A DNA stretch of 64,000 nt, from the NCBI RefSeq assembly GCF_000350225.1, contig NW_005178735.1, positions 62,001-126,000 of the forward strand, written 5' to 3'. The notes below the pieces were generated by a model that was not told the origin of the DNA, ran no database searches, and worked only from the letters and a program-made list of their open reading frames with translations. Positions 53,318 to 63,480 of the stretch are shown piece by piece (position 1 is the stretch's first letter; every line of letters starts with the position of its first letter). The stretch comes from Chondrus crispus (Eukaryota; Rhodophyta; Florideophyceae; Gigartinales; Gigartinaceae). Both the position numbers and the translations under genes were made by a program.

Positions 53318-55411
53318 CTACTCTGCGGTATCCCCGTACAGCTGCTTCAGAGAGCAGTCCTTCACCCTGTGATCCGATAACCGACACAAAGAACAGGAGT
53401 ACACACGCTTCTTCTTGGCGGCAGGGCCTTTTTCGTACCAGTTTTTCTTACGCCTCCCAGCCCTCTTAACTGGACGACCGCGCGGTGGCGGCAAAGCTTT
53501 GGGAATTTGCAGATTCTGCCTCTTCGCAACAAGCTTCTTTGCACTGCATATAACATTGTCGACGCATGCTTGCGAAGGAAGATTGTAATCAACATTTTCG
53601 TATTGCTTGACCCAAGCTGCTGTTAGGTGGCGCTCTTCAATAAAGCGATGAAGCTTACTTTCTCCATACTTCTCGATGAGAACAGCAGTTCCGTGCCAAC
53701 ACGGAAATCCAGATCCGTTTGTAGAATAAGCGCAACATAGTGGAGGGGTTTGGGGATTCTTACTCAGTGTGACATGGCGCAGCACAGTTCCATTCTGCTG
53801 ACTAGCTACTGTCGCCTCCATTTGAGATGTCCCATCCAGGAAACGGATGGAGGACTGATATGCGCGAGCTCGCTGAATTAGGTATGCAAGGTGGCTCTCT
53901 GTACGAGCCGGAACTGGAGATGAACAGGATAAGGCGCTTCCTTGACGACGCAGAAACTTTGTCCTTTGCAGAAGGACAACCCTTGTAAGCATCTTCTGAG
54001 GCTCAAAGGAACGTATGTTATTCCTCAGGTCTGCGGACATTTGGCTTTCTGCTCCTTGTGACGTTGTCACAAGGTCTTGTAGGTTAGAAAATGCCCTGTA
54101 GACTTCAGCATCGTTGAAGCGACCCAGATAGATCTTCTGTTTCTCTGGAAACTCCTCTTTCAGGGCGCGCACATGTTCTCTTGACGGAGCATTGACTGCG
54201 CGTTCATACAAAAGAATGCCGACGCCCTTATTTGAACCTAGTTGGGCAGACATGTTCTTCTTCACGTGAAGGGGATCAAGGAACAAGAACGCATTTTTCA
54301 TCACATCTCTGTACGCTGCATCAATTGATTTCTCTTGATCGACGATTGTCACCCTCTTCTCAGTGTCAAATCCAGGAATGTCAGCACATGCCTGGAACAC
54401 CTTGCCCCATGAGCTCTTGTTCTCCGGACCAACGAAGTGGGCAAAAACGATGGGGTGAAGCTGATGATTAGCATCGTACCCGACCACTTGAAATGTTGTC
54501 CCATACGATTGCATCCCTACTCCATCACAGTGAGCGGCATCCGCGCTTGCTGTCAGACGGCAATTCTCGCAGTAGCTCTTCGCAATGGAAGGAACGAACA
54601 ACAATCCAGTGTAGTAGCGGCCGTCTTCAATATCAGATACGTCTACATCTTCAGAATTAAACGTAGCATCGTTTGGCAGGCCATTCCCCTTCCTGCACTG
54701 TTCGAAAATGTGTCGAGCCGCCTTCATCCGTTGCGCCTTCATCTCCGCCGCACTGCAATAGAAGATGTCCACCCTATGCCCCACCCCCCTAAGCAAATCG
54801 GCGTACCCTTCCAATGCGGCCATGTCCACCGCCCTAGAGATTGTAAAGTGACGAAGCAGCTCTCGTCTAATACTGCGATAGTGACTGTATGGAGGTTGAC
54901 GGAAGTATATGCGCTTGGCTCGAACAACCGAAGCAATCACTTTGCAAGGCACATTCGGATCATCTTGCATATGCTCCAGAATTGCTCGAGCAACCTGCTG
55001 CGGGGTGTACGCAGGTGCACACGACGACGAACGTGACGTGATTTTCATTGGGCTGTCAGCGACGTGTTGTCCAAAACACTCATTAAGGTGGTCTTGGTAC
55101 TTGTTCAGCTTCCAAAGACCCGTTTTTGGTTGCTAATCGAACACAAATGTGGAAGAGCACCCATCTGTGCGGCATTTCATCCGCACTTTTACAGTAGTCT
55201 GCAAAATATTCACTCCCCGTTGCACCCCGAGAATCGCCGTGTGAGCTCGAATGAGCTGCTCACATCTCCACCGGGCATTCAACGCCATCCCCACCTTCGG
55301 TCTTACGTCCACAATTGGACGAGGCTTCCATGTCATCGCAGGCAATCGTTCCGCTCGTAGAGCTTCCTTCGCACGGAGCATGGTTCGGTGCTTCGATTGG
55401 CGCTTTTGCAA
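53318..55411 (-). CDS. MULE transposase, one in-frame TAG
   Basis: Cut-and-paste transposase of the Mutator-like superfamily. ORF 53318-55048 (576 codons) has the DDE region, with ASADAAHCDGVG (first Asp) and VTIVDQEKSID (second Asp), a SWIM zinc finger near residue 430 (CCAYSTNGSGFPCWH), and a C-terminal zinc knuckle (CSLCRLSDHRVKDC). The same frame is open upstream across a TAG at 55133-55135 to 55411. That adds an N-terminal DNA-binding finger with CRTDGCSSTF before the stop and KYQDHLNEC after it, so the stop splits one zinc module. The codon after TAG is CAA and then CCA, which fits the CARYYA readthrough context. Without the stop the protein would be about 697 codons. Confidence 0.85.
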
Positions 55412-56646
55412 CGCTCGACGACTTTTCTTGTCAGTGCCATCCGGAATGGATCTTCAGTACGCTCCTCTATTTCTTCTTCCTCGATTTCAATGGCAATGTA
55501 CCGCATGGGGTCGAAGTCCTCGTCCGACCTATCTTCTTCATCGGAATCAGTGGCCAAGCGCCCGGGTGCTTCTCCTTGCCCCTCCATGTCACCCCCCCTT
55601 TCCTCACTACCTACTTCATCTCCTTCATCATCGAAATCAACGGAGTCGACATCCACTTCCATTCTCACCCCATCCCCAGACACCCCTAAATTCTCGCCAT
55701 CGCCATGCTCAGCTTCCACTCTGTCCTCACGGCACTCAGGAGTGAGATCCTCTTCTCTTATTTCTTCTGTATCGCGAAAAGACCACAAAGGAGAACGGGT
55801 GTGGAACGGTGGTGGAGTCGTAAATTCCTCGACTTCATGATCATGAACATCACTCGCCATTGCATCTCTGTACGGACCATCTTCATCTCTCTCGGCACAT
55901 TCACTCTCCGTCTCAGCCTGCAAATAGGCAGCCTTCGCCCTCTCCGCTCTCTCCCTTTCCTCCCTCTCCTCCCTCTCCTTTCGCAACTGTACAGCCCTAG
56001 CCCTCTCTTCCATTTCCTTTTTCAACTGCACAGCCCTTGCTCTCTCCTTCCTTTCCTTTCGCAACCGCGCAGCCCTAGCTCTCTCTTCCCCTTCCTTTCC
56101 AAATTTCCCAGCCCTTGCTCTCCCCTCCCTCTCCCGCTCCTCTTGTTCCTCGCTATCACCACCAACCTCCGAAGCGCCCTTCTCAGCCTCCTTCTCACAC
56201 CGATCGTCGTCCGCATCTTCTCTCTCACGTTTGCTTCTGTATCGGTGCTGCTGCGCAGCGCGCTCCATTCTGTCAAGAGAAATTTCCCGTTGGGAAGAAG
56301 TCTTGCTGAAAACGATGAACGCCGGAAGCAAAACGGCGTCACCATCCTTAATATTGTCATCACTCTCCTTAATGTTCTCATGCAGTTCCTTGTACCGTAC
56401 CTCGTTTTCAGCTTGCTACATAGCTCGCGTGAGTACCTTCATACACCTATCCGTACAGCGCGGCTGCAATGCGCGTACCTTATCTGGGTGGACTAGAACT
56501 GCAAGGCGTCGGTAGTGCTTTTTCATTTCACGCAATGTTGCGTTACGAGGAGATACGCAAAAAACGTCAAAGAGGGGTGTGACTCCCTCTTCCACAGTGG
56601 CGAGGTGTCGAATTCCCTGCGCCATAGTTTGAGGGAGTACGCGCAT
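55333..56646 (-). CDS. J-domain (DnaJ-like) protein inside the MULE, one in-frame TAG
   Basis: J-domains stimulate Hsp70 ATPase activity. ORF 56416-56646 has FDVFCVSPRNATLREMKKHY and RRLAVLVHPDKV, with the HPD tripeptide between helices II and III; the family's fourth helix follows. It ends at TAG 56416, after which the same frame continues (TAG CAA GCT) for 332 codons from 56331: first an Arg/Glu-rich repeat helix (ERARAVQLRKEREEREERER), then an acidic region, ending at 55333. The total without the stop would be about 437 codons. Its end overlaps the start of the transposase frame by 79 bp, one base apart, so a J-domain-transposase fusion by frameshift is possible. It lies between the MULE terminal repeats. 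Confidence 0.7.
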
Positions 56647-57077
56647 TTTGAAAACAATGCGGAAAGCGAGGGAAGGATTTCAGTGAGCGGCAAAGGGGTG
56701 ACAAGAGTGGCGAGATGAGGTGTTGTGGGGGTGAGAGATGGTAAGGGGGGTGACAGCTGCGCCGCAATCATGCCTCAGATATCCCCACAAATATCCTTCG
56801 TTCTGGAAATTTCGTGCTTAAAGTCCCTTAAAATCCTCGGTTACTTGTCATTTTGGAGTACTATACCGGCGACACACTTCGCATTTGTTGTTTTGGGCTG
56901 GTGACCAAATGCGGTAAAAGGCGACATTTCGCGTGTCGGGTCTGTCATGCTGCTGTTTTTCCTCCCTTCGCCCCGCGCTTGCAACAACAATTCACAATTC
57001 GGACCCTGTTGACAGCAGAAAAGTCAATTTCACCTCTTTATCACCGCAAAAATGCACCTGGTCGCCCCCCTAAACGC

Positions 57078-57621
57078 AACATTATCTCAAAAACAAAACT
57101 TGGTACTCAATCTGCATTATATTCTTAAGCTTTTTGCGCATACAAAGCTGCTATTCCGGTGTTCTGTAAGATGCTATTGCCGAAAACATGAAGGGAATAA
57201 TACCCAAGGTATAGATTTTTGAATGTTCAATTTAATTTATATATTTTTGCAAAAAAAGAGCTGTCCCCAAGGACAAGCTCCGGTCGGAGAGACATGAGTT
57301 AAAGTGCAAAAGTTGGAAATGTTGGTGACGCCGTTTTCCAGAGTTTTCGAATGTTGACGAAAATATGTTTCATTTTTTCCGCAAAGTTTACTGCATAATC
57401 TCTGAGGGTTCCGATACGCGTTGACCAATAAATATGCGCCACTTGTGGCCGAAAAAGTGGACGAAAGGCGGTTTCAAAGAATCTCGTCTCTCCCAGGTCA
57501 CACACCCCAACCCTTGAAGACAGCATTTATGAATGTCGATTCACGCGGTCAGCCCACCTTCACTTATACGCAATCACCGCAACCCGCAAACCGGCTGTGT
57601 CCCTAACCTCCACCTCTCACA
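57078..57621. promoter_or_regulatory. Upstream region of the gene at 57622
   Basis: The stretch between the MULE end and the first ATG at 57622. It has no ORF of interest and should hold the promoter and 5' untranslated region; a CCTCCACCTCTCACA block precedes the ATG. Confidence 0.4.
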
Positions 57622-58083
57622 ATGAAAAAGTGCCCTCAAACCCCGGCGATGATCCCAGCTGCGCCAGTGTTAGGAGCTCCGCTTCTTTCCGGTGCCGTTC
57701 TCTGTGCCGTTTCTCTCGTTGTGTCCGCTCGCCCTCTAGCCATTCAATTGCCCAAGATTTCCCTGCCTGCACTTCCGAAAATTAGCCTTCCCGACTTGGA
57801 CCTCCCTAATTTTGGCAAGAAGAAGGACGCTCCAGCTGCAAAGAAGGCGGCACCGACTGCCAGGGCCCCGCCCTCCGGCAACGTCCGCGTGCGTCCTGCC
57901 ACTGGAGTTCGTGCGTCTGGGCAGTCGCTTGATGCCCCCTCTTTATCAGATATTACGGGAGTGCAACAGCAGCAGCGCGTCGGGTCTGCCGAGGGTTGGG
58001 AAAGGTTCCCAGAGCGACGGATGCCGGGCGCGAACATGGACGGCTGGAGGAAAGTCGCAAAGGACATTGCTCCGAAGATTTAG
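57622..58083 (+). CDS. Small membrane-anchored or secreted protein, unknown
   Basis: The 153-codon product has a hydrophobic segment at residues 12-36 (APLLSGAVLCAVSLVVSA), which suits a signal peptide or signal anchor, possibly an organelle-targeting leader. It is followed by a repeat of the type KISLPALPKISLPDLDLP, then a basic Ala/Pro-rich stretch, and a C-terminal segment with WERFPERRMPG. The family is not recognised. It is single-exon, has host-like composition with no stops, and converges on SRP72 (350 bp apart). I regard it as a host gene. Confidence 0.65.
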   Translation: MKKCPQTPAMIPAAPVLGAPLLSGAVLCAVSLVVSARPLAIQLPKISLPALPKISLPDLDLPNFGKKKDAPAAKKAAPTARAPPSGNVRVRPATGVRASGQSLDAPSLSDITGVQQQQRVGSAEGWERFPERRMPGANMDGWRKVAKDIAPKI

Positions 58084-58433
58084 TCATGCAGTCATCATGT
58101 CAGCGGTCTTGGGGACCAGCTCTAGGTTGTACAGGGCATAATAGTATCTTAATGAAAGTTAGACGGTCAATGTACTCGCAAGAGAGGGCGGGATCTCTTC
58201 TCTTCCATCGGTGATGCGCATCGTATCCGAAACAGCACGCCACACCGCAATGCGTTCCTATTCACTAGACTACGGTGAATTGCCAACGATCAGAGAGGGG
58301 TTGCGCCTCCCTAATGGTCAGGCATTGTTTTCGTCCTTCGCCAGGTGTTGCTAGAATATAAATCAGACGAGTCGGCAACCAACCTTTCGTAACCTCATCT
58401 GTATGCTTTATTTTCAGGCGACAGACGAGAGCC
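58084..58433. other. Convergent 3' flank
   Basis: This stretch separates the 3' ends of the gene at 57622 and SRP72. No ORF; no clear polyadenylation signal was assigned. Confidence 0.4.
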
Positions 58434-60572
58434 CTATCGTCTGCCTTTCTTTTTCCTCAGTTTAGCTCGCCCACTCGGAGGTAGTGGCCCTTCTGCAGCT
58501 GTCGCAGACGCTTTCGCAGTCGACTTTTCAGCGTTTTTCATAGCCGCCGCGTCGGCAGCTGCCGCATCTGCTCCCTGTGATCCCCTAAAGTTGTTCTGAT
58601 CCTTTGCCTTCTTCCTCTTGTATCCAGAGCGCAGCGTCTTAGGCAACCACCGTTCGGGGTCTGGAGGGGGTCCCTCTGGGTCATAGTTCTTGGGAAGCCG
58701 CTTCTTCCTCTTTTTCTTCTTGCGCTCTCGAACCGCGATGTTCTTCGCCGCAATGTCGTCTTCATCCGCTTTGGTTGTGGTGGTAGATGTGGTGTTTTGG
58801 CGTGCGGCAATGTCTCTGCGCTTAGGAGGTGGCAAAGCCTCAAGTTTCTTTGCATCGATGTCATTCTGTGTCGACATTGACGATGGGAGCAGCAATGCGG
58901 CCCTTTCAGCTTCAGTTGCGTCGAAGTACGAAGTGGCTACCACCAGCTGTGCCTGTGCTACTGAATCTGAGGGATTCGCATTGCACACCTCTCGAAGCAC
59001 ACCTGCGGCCTCTTCGTATTTTGCATTTCGGAGGAGTACGCTTGATAGTGCTGTCTTTGCCGACAGCGCGTCGGCACCCGAAGACTTTTTCACAAGTTCG
59101 CTCAACAACGATGTTGCAGATTCAATATCTCCGCTTTGTTCAAACAGACCGGCTGCTGTAACCAGAGCTGCAGACCTACCACGGAACAAATCTTGCAGAA
59201 GAGTGGCAGCTCCTTTCAGATCGCCACTCGCGGCGAGCAATTGCACACGAGCGGCGCGGACAACCTCACTGTCATCAACGTTACCAGTGAGAATACTGTC
59301 AGCAGTACGAAGATTTCCCTGCTTGGCTACCAGACTGGCTTCAATGAGCGGTACAAGTGCTTCCTTCGGAAATTCTGTTTTGAGCTTTGCCAACTCGGCC
59401 CGGCAGGCGTCGTACCTGCCCATTTGCACAAGCAAAACCGCACGGTTAGCAGCCATTGCGCGTCTCTGATTCAGGGCGAGTTTTCTCTCAACGGTGCGAC
59501 CAGAAGTTGCTCTCATCTTCTTTAGTCCCTCTACCAGAGCTTCATGCTGTTCTTTAGGAAGAGACGGCCCATTCGCTGTAGTTCCGCTTATCTCCGCAGA
59601 ATCATTGCGCTTTCCGAAGGCCAACTGCCCCAAGGCAACAGTGAGATTGTTTGCCGCAACAGCCAACGAAGCTGGATCAGCGTTCCGATCCCTCATGGCA
59701 TCGGCATAGAGCTTCTCAGCTTCCTGCACACCGCCTTTCAAATGGGTGAGATACGCCATTTGCACTCTGATAGGAGCCATGATCTCTTCGGTTTCACCGG
59801 CGTCCTCCTCGTCTTCCTCGTCTTCTTCGACTTCTTCTTCAGTCTGGGCCAAAACAATAGCTTTCGCTTTCCGATCCCCATCATAGTGACCACACAAGAG
59901 TCCCCCCTCATTCTCCGTCGCTTTCCTCGTTTCCTTAGACCATGTCCCTACTTGTCTTACAATAGCGAGAGCATCATCCGGCTTGCCAGCAAGTACAAAC
60001 GCAGCAGTGGCATTTGTTGCAAGCTCATTGACAGCGTCCCTCAACAAGTCGAGTTCTGCTCTCGTGAGAGGGATCTTTTCAGGAGCGGTAGCAAGGCCCG
60101 GTAATCGCCACCGTGACGTGGAGGCGGGACGTCTAGCATCCTCAAGATCATTTCTGGTGACCGCGAGTAAGGCGGAAAAAATTGAGGCTGATTCTGCGTA
60201 CGAACCCGATCTATATAAGAGCTGTGCCTCTAATTTGCGTGCATCAGACCCGGGGAGGTTGTGCACGATTTGGACCGATGAGGAGGCAGCTTCGAGGTCT
60301 GCGCTTGCCCAGGCAAGATAGTGTCGTGCGAAAACCAAAGAGGGAGAGTAGGGAATGGCCGTGGCGGCAGTAGAAGCTTCCGGAATTCGACCTGAGTGTA
60401 GAAGGGAGGCAAATCGGATGGACTGCAGAAGCGTTCGGGAAGCCTTTTGGTCCAGTTTCTTCCGATTGAGCAGAAGGTCGCAGCGGGTGACAACTGCGTC
60501 ATGCTCGCCACGCAGAAAAAGATCGCGAAGCTGATCGTTCTTTGCAAGCGGTGCTAAGGAGGGAGTTGACAT
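58434..60572 (-). CDS. SRP72: Signal recognition particle subunit SRP72
   Basis: SRP72 is a cytosolic and nucleolar protein that binds SRP RNA together with SRP68 and supports targeting of secretory proteins to the endoplasmic reticulum. The 712-codon ORF has TPR-like helical repeats through about residues 10-550 and an acidic loop (EEEVEEDEEDEEDAG). A basic C-terminus carries the SRP72 RNA-binding signature: KKKRKKRLPKNYDPEGPPP followed by PDPERWLP near residue 640, and a Lys/Arg/Ala-rich tail. The length matches animal and plant SRP72 (about 670-700). The ATG at 60572 begins MSTPSLAPLAKNDQL, with no in-frame ATG needed upstream. No intron is required. This is the clearest host gene in the window. 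Confidence 0.96.
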   Translation of the reverse strand: MSTPSLAPLAKNDQLRDLFLRGEHDAVVTRCDLLLNRKKLDQKASRTLLQSIRFASLLHSGRIPEASTAATAIPYSPSLVFARHYLAWASADLEAASSSVQIVHNLPGSDARKLEAQLLYRSGSYAESASIFSALLAVTRNDLEDARRPASTSRWRLPGLATAPEKIPLTRAELDLLRDAVNELATNATAAFVLAGKPDDALAIVRQVGTWSKETRKATENEGGLLCGHYDGDRKAKAIVLAQTEEEVEEDEEDEEDAGETEEIMAPIRVQMAYLTHLKGGVQEAEKLYADAMRDRNADPASLAVAANNLTVALGQLAFGKRNDSAEISGTTANGPSLPKEQHEALVEGLKKMRATSGRTVERKLALNQRRAMAANRAVLLVQMGRYDACRAELAKLKTEFPKEALVPLIEASLVAKQGNLRTADSILTGNVDDSEVVRAARVQLLAASGDLKGAATLLQDLFRGRSAALVTAAGLFEQSGDIESATSLLSELVKKSSGADALSAKTALSSVLLRNAKYEEAAGVLREVCNANPSDSVAQAQLVVATSYFDATEAERAALLLPSSMSTQNDIDAKKLEALPPPKRRDIAARQNTTSTTTTKADEDDIAAKNIAVRERKKKKRKKRLPKNYDPEGPPPDPERWLPKTLRSGYKRKKAKDQNNFRGSQGADAAAADAAAMKNAEKSTAKASATAAEGPLPPSGRAKLRKKKGRR

Positions 60573-60722
60573 CGCACTAAGACGCTAAGGGACAAGCGCA
60601 GGATGAAGCAGGTCGAACAAGCCCAGGTGGCGATCAGGTCTTGATGAGGAGCGGGTTGGCCGCACATGTCTTGGATTGAATTGCGGTAGCGGAGCTGATC
60701 ATAATAAGTGATCATCATAATA
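60573..60722. promoter_or_regulatory. SRP72 upstream region
   Basis: 150 bp between the SRP72 start and a MITE-like insertion. It should hold the basal promoter; no TATA box was identified. Confidence 0.35.
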
Positions 60723-61498
60723 CTGTACACCGGGGACGGTATTTAGTGTCAGCGCTAAATTAGTGTCACCACGTAAATAGTGTCACTGACACTAATACAT
60801 GTCAGAGCCCAGGACGACGACGGATCAATCCAGACATAGAACAATCCTTCCTTTGAGCCGGACCCATCTCACTGCCGGTCCGGAGGGATAGTATTGGTAT
60901 GCGATTCGTTCGGTTCGTTTCGGGAGCACTAATTTGTGCGCGGGAGTGGAGATACGCAGGCATTCATTACTGAAAAGCGTTTTGTACTAAGAACAGGTCA
61001 ACTGGTCGGTCTTTGGTCTGGTGTATAGGAAAAGGTTGGGCGATGCAGAGTTGTAACAAGGGGCATCTGCGATAAGGAAAGAGGAGGAGGGGGGGGGGGG
61101 GGGGGGGGCCCCCCGGGCTTTTTTTTTAGGGGGGGGGGTTTTGGGGTTTTGGTTGGCCCAAAAAAAATGGTTTGGGGGAGGGAAAGGGTAAAAAAGGGGG
61201 ATGGGGAAAAAAAAAAGGGGGGGGGGGGGGGGGGGGGGGGGGGGCCAGCGTCAGGACTTGTAATTGGAGGCAGGCATGTGAGGTTTTGGTAGGACGAAAA
61301 GAAATGCTGTAGGCTCTAATGGGATCGAACTTACACTATTCATTGTTACGTTTGACAATATCAGTGACAGTAATACCGTTTTCACTGAAATAGTGTAAGT
61401 ACGGAAATAGTATCACTGACATTAATATATGTTTAGGGGTCGATATTTCCATAACGGAAATGGTATCAGTGACACTAAATACCGTCCCCGGGTGTACT
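60723..61498. mobile_element. MITE-like element upstream of SRP72
   Basis: Terminal inverted repeats of about 28 bp: ctgtacaccggggacggtat at the left and the inverse of ataccgtccccgggtgtact at the right. Inside are several tagtgtcac/gtgacacta words in both orientations. No transposase ORF. It contains the low-quality stretch 61091-61245, so its true length is uncertain. Confidence 0.68.
61091..61245. repeat. Poly-G/poly-A low-complexity run, likely sequencing artefact
   Basis: Runs of up to about 24 G, then C, T and A homopolymers in a pattern like failing chromatogram calls (ggggg, cccccc, ttttttttt, ggttttggggtttt). It looks like poor sequence and not biological content. Confidence 0.7.
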
Positions 61499-62109
61499 GT
61501 AGCAGCTCTGCGACAAATGCTTATACACGTGTACACGATGAAAGCATGCCCCCGTTTGCATGGATAGCGAGTACAGCACCGTAACGGTACCGTTTTGGGA
61601 TGATCCATTGCGCGCGTTAGAAAAAGGGAAGGGCAAAGGGTAGGCACAGGGCAACGCAGTCAGCATGAAGTTGCTGGGCTCCTATCCTCCCGGACGCCTT
61701 CCGCCTTTTCTTTATTCCTCCTTCCTTTATACCTTCCCTCCACATTAGCGATACTGTCTCTCCTCGAGTCGCGTCCTTTCATCGCTCGCCTCCTGCGTAT
61801 TGCCCTTCGCTAGCTGCCCGTCGCCCTTCGCTAATTCGAACATCAGCACCTGCTCGCGACCGTTTGCTATGGCGTTGCTGATTTACTCACATAGCGCACA
61901 GCCTTACCTGCTTTGCTTTCTTCGGACCAAGGGTCAGATGGATATAGATAGTGCACGGCTGGTTCTCTGTCCTATCCTAGAAGGCGCTCTCAACCGTAGA
62001 AAGCCATTCGCAATAAAGAGAGTACCTCCTCAATAGTGCAGTTGTGAGTAGTGCATACCGTGAATAGTGTAGGTCAAAACCGCTTGTCCCGACTTTCGAC
62101 ACCTGTACA
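61499..62109. other. No gene recognised
   Basis: Short ORFs only. The stretch tagtgc/gtgaatagtgt near 62040-62080 resembles the subterminal words of the pogo-like elements that follow. Confidence 0.4.
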
Positions 62110-63003
62110 GAGGGCCCTACTCATTAGTGCCGCCCCGTGTAAGACCCCAAAATTGGCACTATTGGGAGACGGCATTAATAGGTGTCCCATCTATTTTCAT
62201 GCATTCGGTAATTAACGTCTGTCTGCTCCGGCGTTGGGTCTGTCGTGTTTTGCAGTGAGAAACGCGCGCTTTGCGGACCTCAGATACGATAGGGCGTCTG
62301 AAACTTGACATTCAGTAGCCAAATCTTCCAGCTCTCCAAACAATTCCGCAATCTCAACGACAGAGGGGACAGTCCTTCGCTCTCTCGCGTCCTCTGCGCT
62401 CCCATCTTCATCACTTGATTGCGTTGTAGTTGTGTTCGTCAAACCCTGAACTGACTCAAAAACGTCCATGGCATCATTAACAAACGCCTTTACCACACTT
62501 TCGTCGGACTCAATATTTACCCATCGTTCCACATGAGAAATTCGAGCAGCTTAGCCTCTAGATTTGGGACCCATACGGCCTGACGGGTCTTCAATTGCAG
62601 TGATTTGGGCTTCTTGTTGGCTACGCGGAGTAATTTGGGAGCAGTTGCTCTGATGTTTCGCACGGTGCGCCCTGCGATGCCGAACTGCCGCTCAATTGCT
62701 TCGGTACAGTGTCCCATTTCGAGCAGATCTGCAATGTCTAGCTTCTGCGCTATTGTCAGGCGCTTGCGCGTTGCGTTTTTTATTTCCGGAACCGGATCCA
62801 TAATAAGGAGGACAAGCTTAAATCTGTGAACGCTGTTCGGCGAATGGAATGTCGCTTTCACATGTTTTCACGCGCGACGGACGGACGGCTGCATAACACC
62901 TGGACACGTTTGACACGTGGCACTTTTCGTGTTCGTACGTCTGGCCGGCATTAATGGGAGGGTGGCATTAGCAAATGTGGCACTAATGAGAGTCCCCCCA
63001 TTG
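62110..63003 (-). mobile_element. Internally deleted pogo/Tigger-type element
   Basis: Inverted ends share ctcattagtgcc (about 62117-62131 and 62978-62993 inverted), with a further ggcattaat word on each side. The enclosed gene keeps an N-terminal DNA-binding domain and a C-terminal tail but lacks the DDE domain. It is short, under 0.9 kb. Confidence 0.6.
62212..62861 (-). pseudogene. Pogo/Tigger transposase, N-terminal HTH joined to the tail, DDE lost
   Basis: ORF 62517-62861 (114 codons) has a CENP-B/psq-type helix-turn-helix: KRLTIAQKLDIADLLEMGH, then QFGIAGRTVRNI, which binds element ends. ORF 62212-62532 in another frame gives the acidic, helical C-terminal tail typical after the DDE domain (EIAELFGELEDLATECQVSD). 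The join near 62520 removes about 250 residues of catalytic core. The N-terminal domain alone may still bind and repress. Confidence 0.68.
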
Positions 63004-63244
63004 TATGCATCTCAGAAAAGCAGGGCGTGCATTGCTGCAAGCGTATGACGCTCAAAAGAGAACAAAAGTTCGACAATCAATGGAGCAGCTCGAGAACGAT
63101 ACAAATGATGCCGGTGGTGACAGGAACATTGCGCGAAGAGGGGAATGCATGCACAAGCGCCAACCCAAGAGCGTACAGGAGCCACAACTAAGCCCCCTTC
63201 TTGTGTATTTAATGTCAGATATGTACACCCGAATACTGCAAATA
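63004..63244. other. Spacer between two pogo-type remnants
   Basis: Two overlapping short ORFs on opposite strands at 63005-63311, with no domain. Confidence 0.35.
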
Positions 63245-63402
63245 GTGCGGTCTGCACTATTTTGGAACGCCAATTCGAAGCCGAGGTGAAGGTATTTACT
63301 GCGGTCCGCACTAATATTGATACCGCACTAATTAAGTCATTTCCCCTATTAGTGCAGTCCGCAGTAAATAATTCTGTTCTTAATAGTGCAGTCTACCCCA
63401 GT
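63245..63402. repeat. Array of palindromic tagtgc/gcactatt words
   Basis: Related palindromes of the type agtgcagtccgcagt occur at about 63245, 63299, 63354 and 63390, spaced roughly 35-55 bp, with variants agtgcggtctgcact and actgcggtccgcact. They are candidate transposase-binding subterminal repeats of the element that continues at 63481. Confidence 0.6.
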
Positions 63403-63480
63403 TCTGTCTGTAATGCCGAATGCAATCTGGATCAATCAGAAGAGTTGATATTTTTTAATGTGTAAGGGTACTGGATATCT

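Larger units (their letters stand above)
53039..57077 (-). mobile_element. MULE-type DNA transposon with 29-bp terminal inverted repeats
   Basis: The terminal repeats 53039-53067 and 57049-57077 are perfect inverted copies (start gcgtttaggggggcgaccag). Similarity fades inward, with a gaggtgaaat-like stretch on both sides. The 4.04 kb between them contains the MULE transposase frame and a J-domain ORF, both on the minus strand. I could not confirm a 9-bp target duplication (ggccatttt on the left versus aacattatc on the right), so the outer limits may be a little wider. Confidence 0.8.

Noticed and set aside
53030-57086. 9-bp target duplication of the MULE
   Set aside because: The flanks ggccatttt and aacattatc do not match, so I do not claim one.
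61091-61245. G-quadruplex or telomere-like repeat
   Set aside because: No regular repeat unit; the mix of homopolymers looks like base-calling failure.
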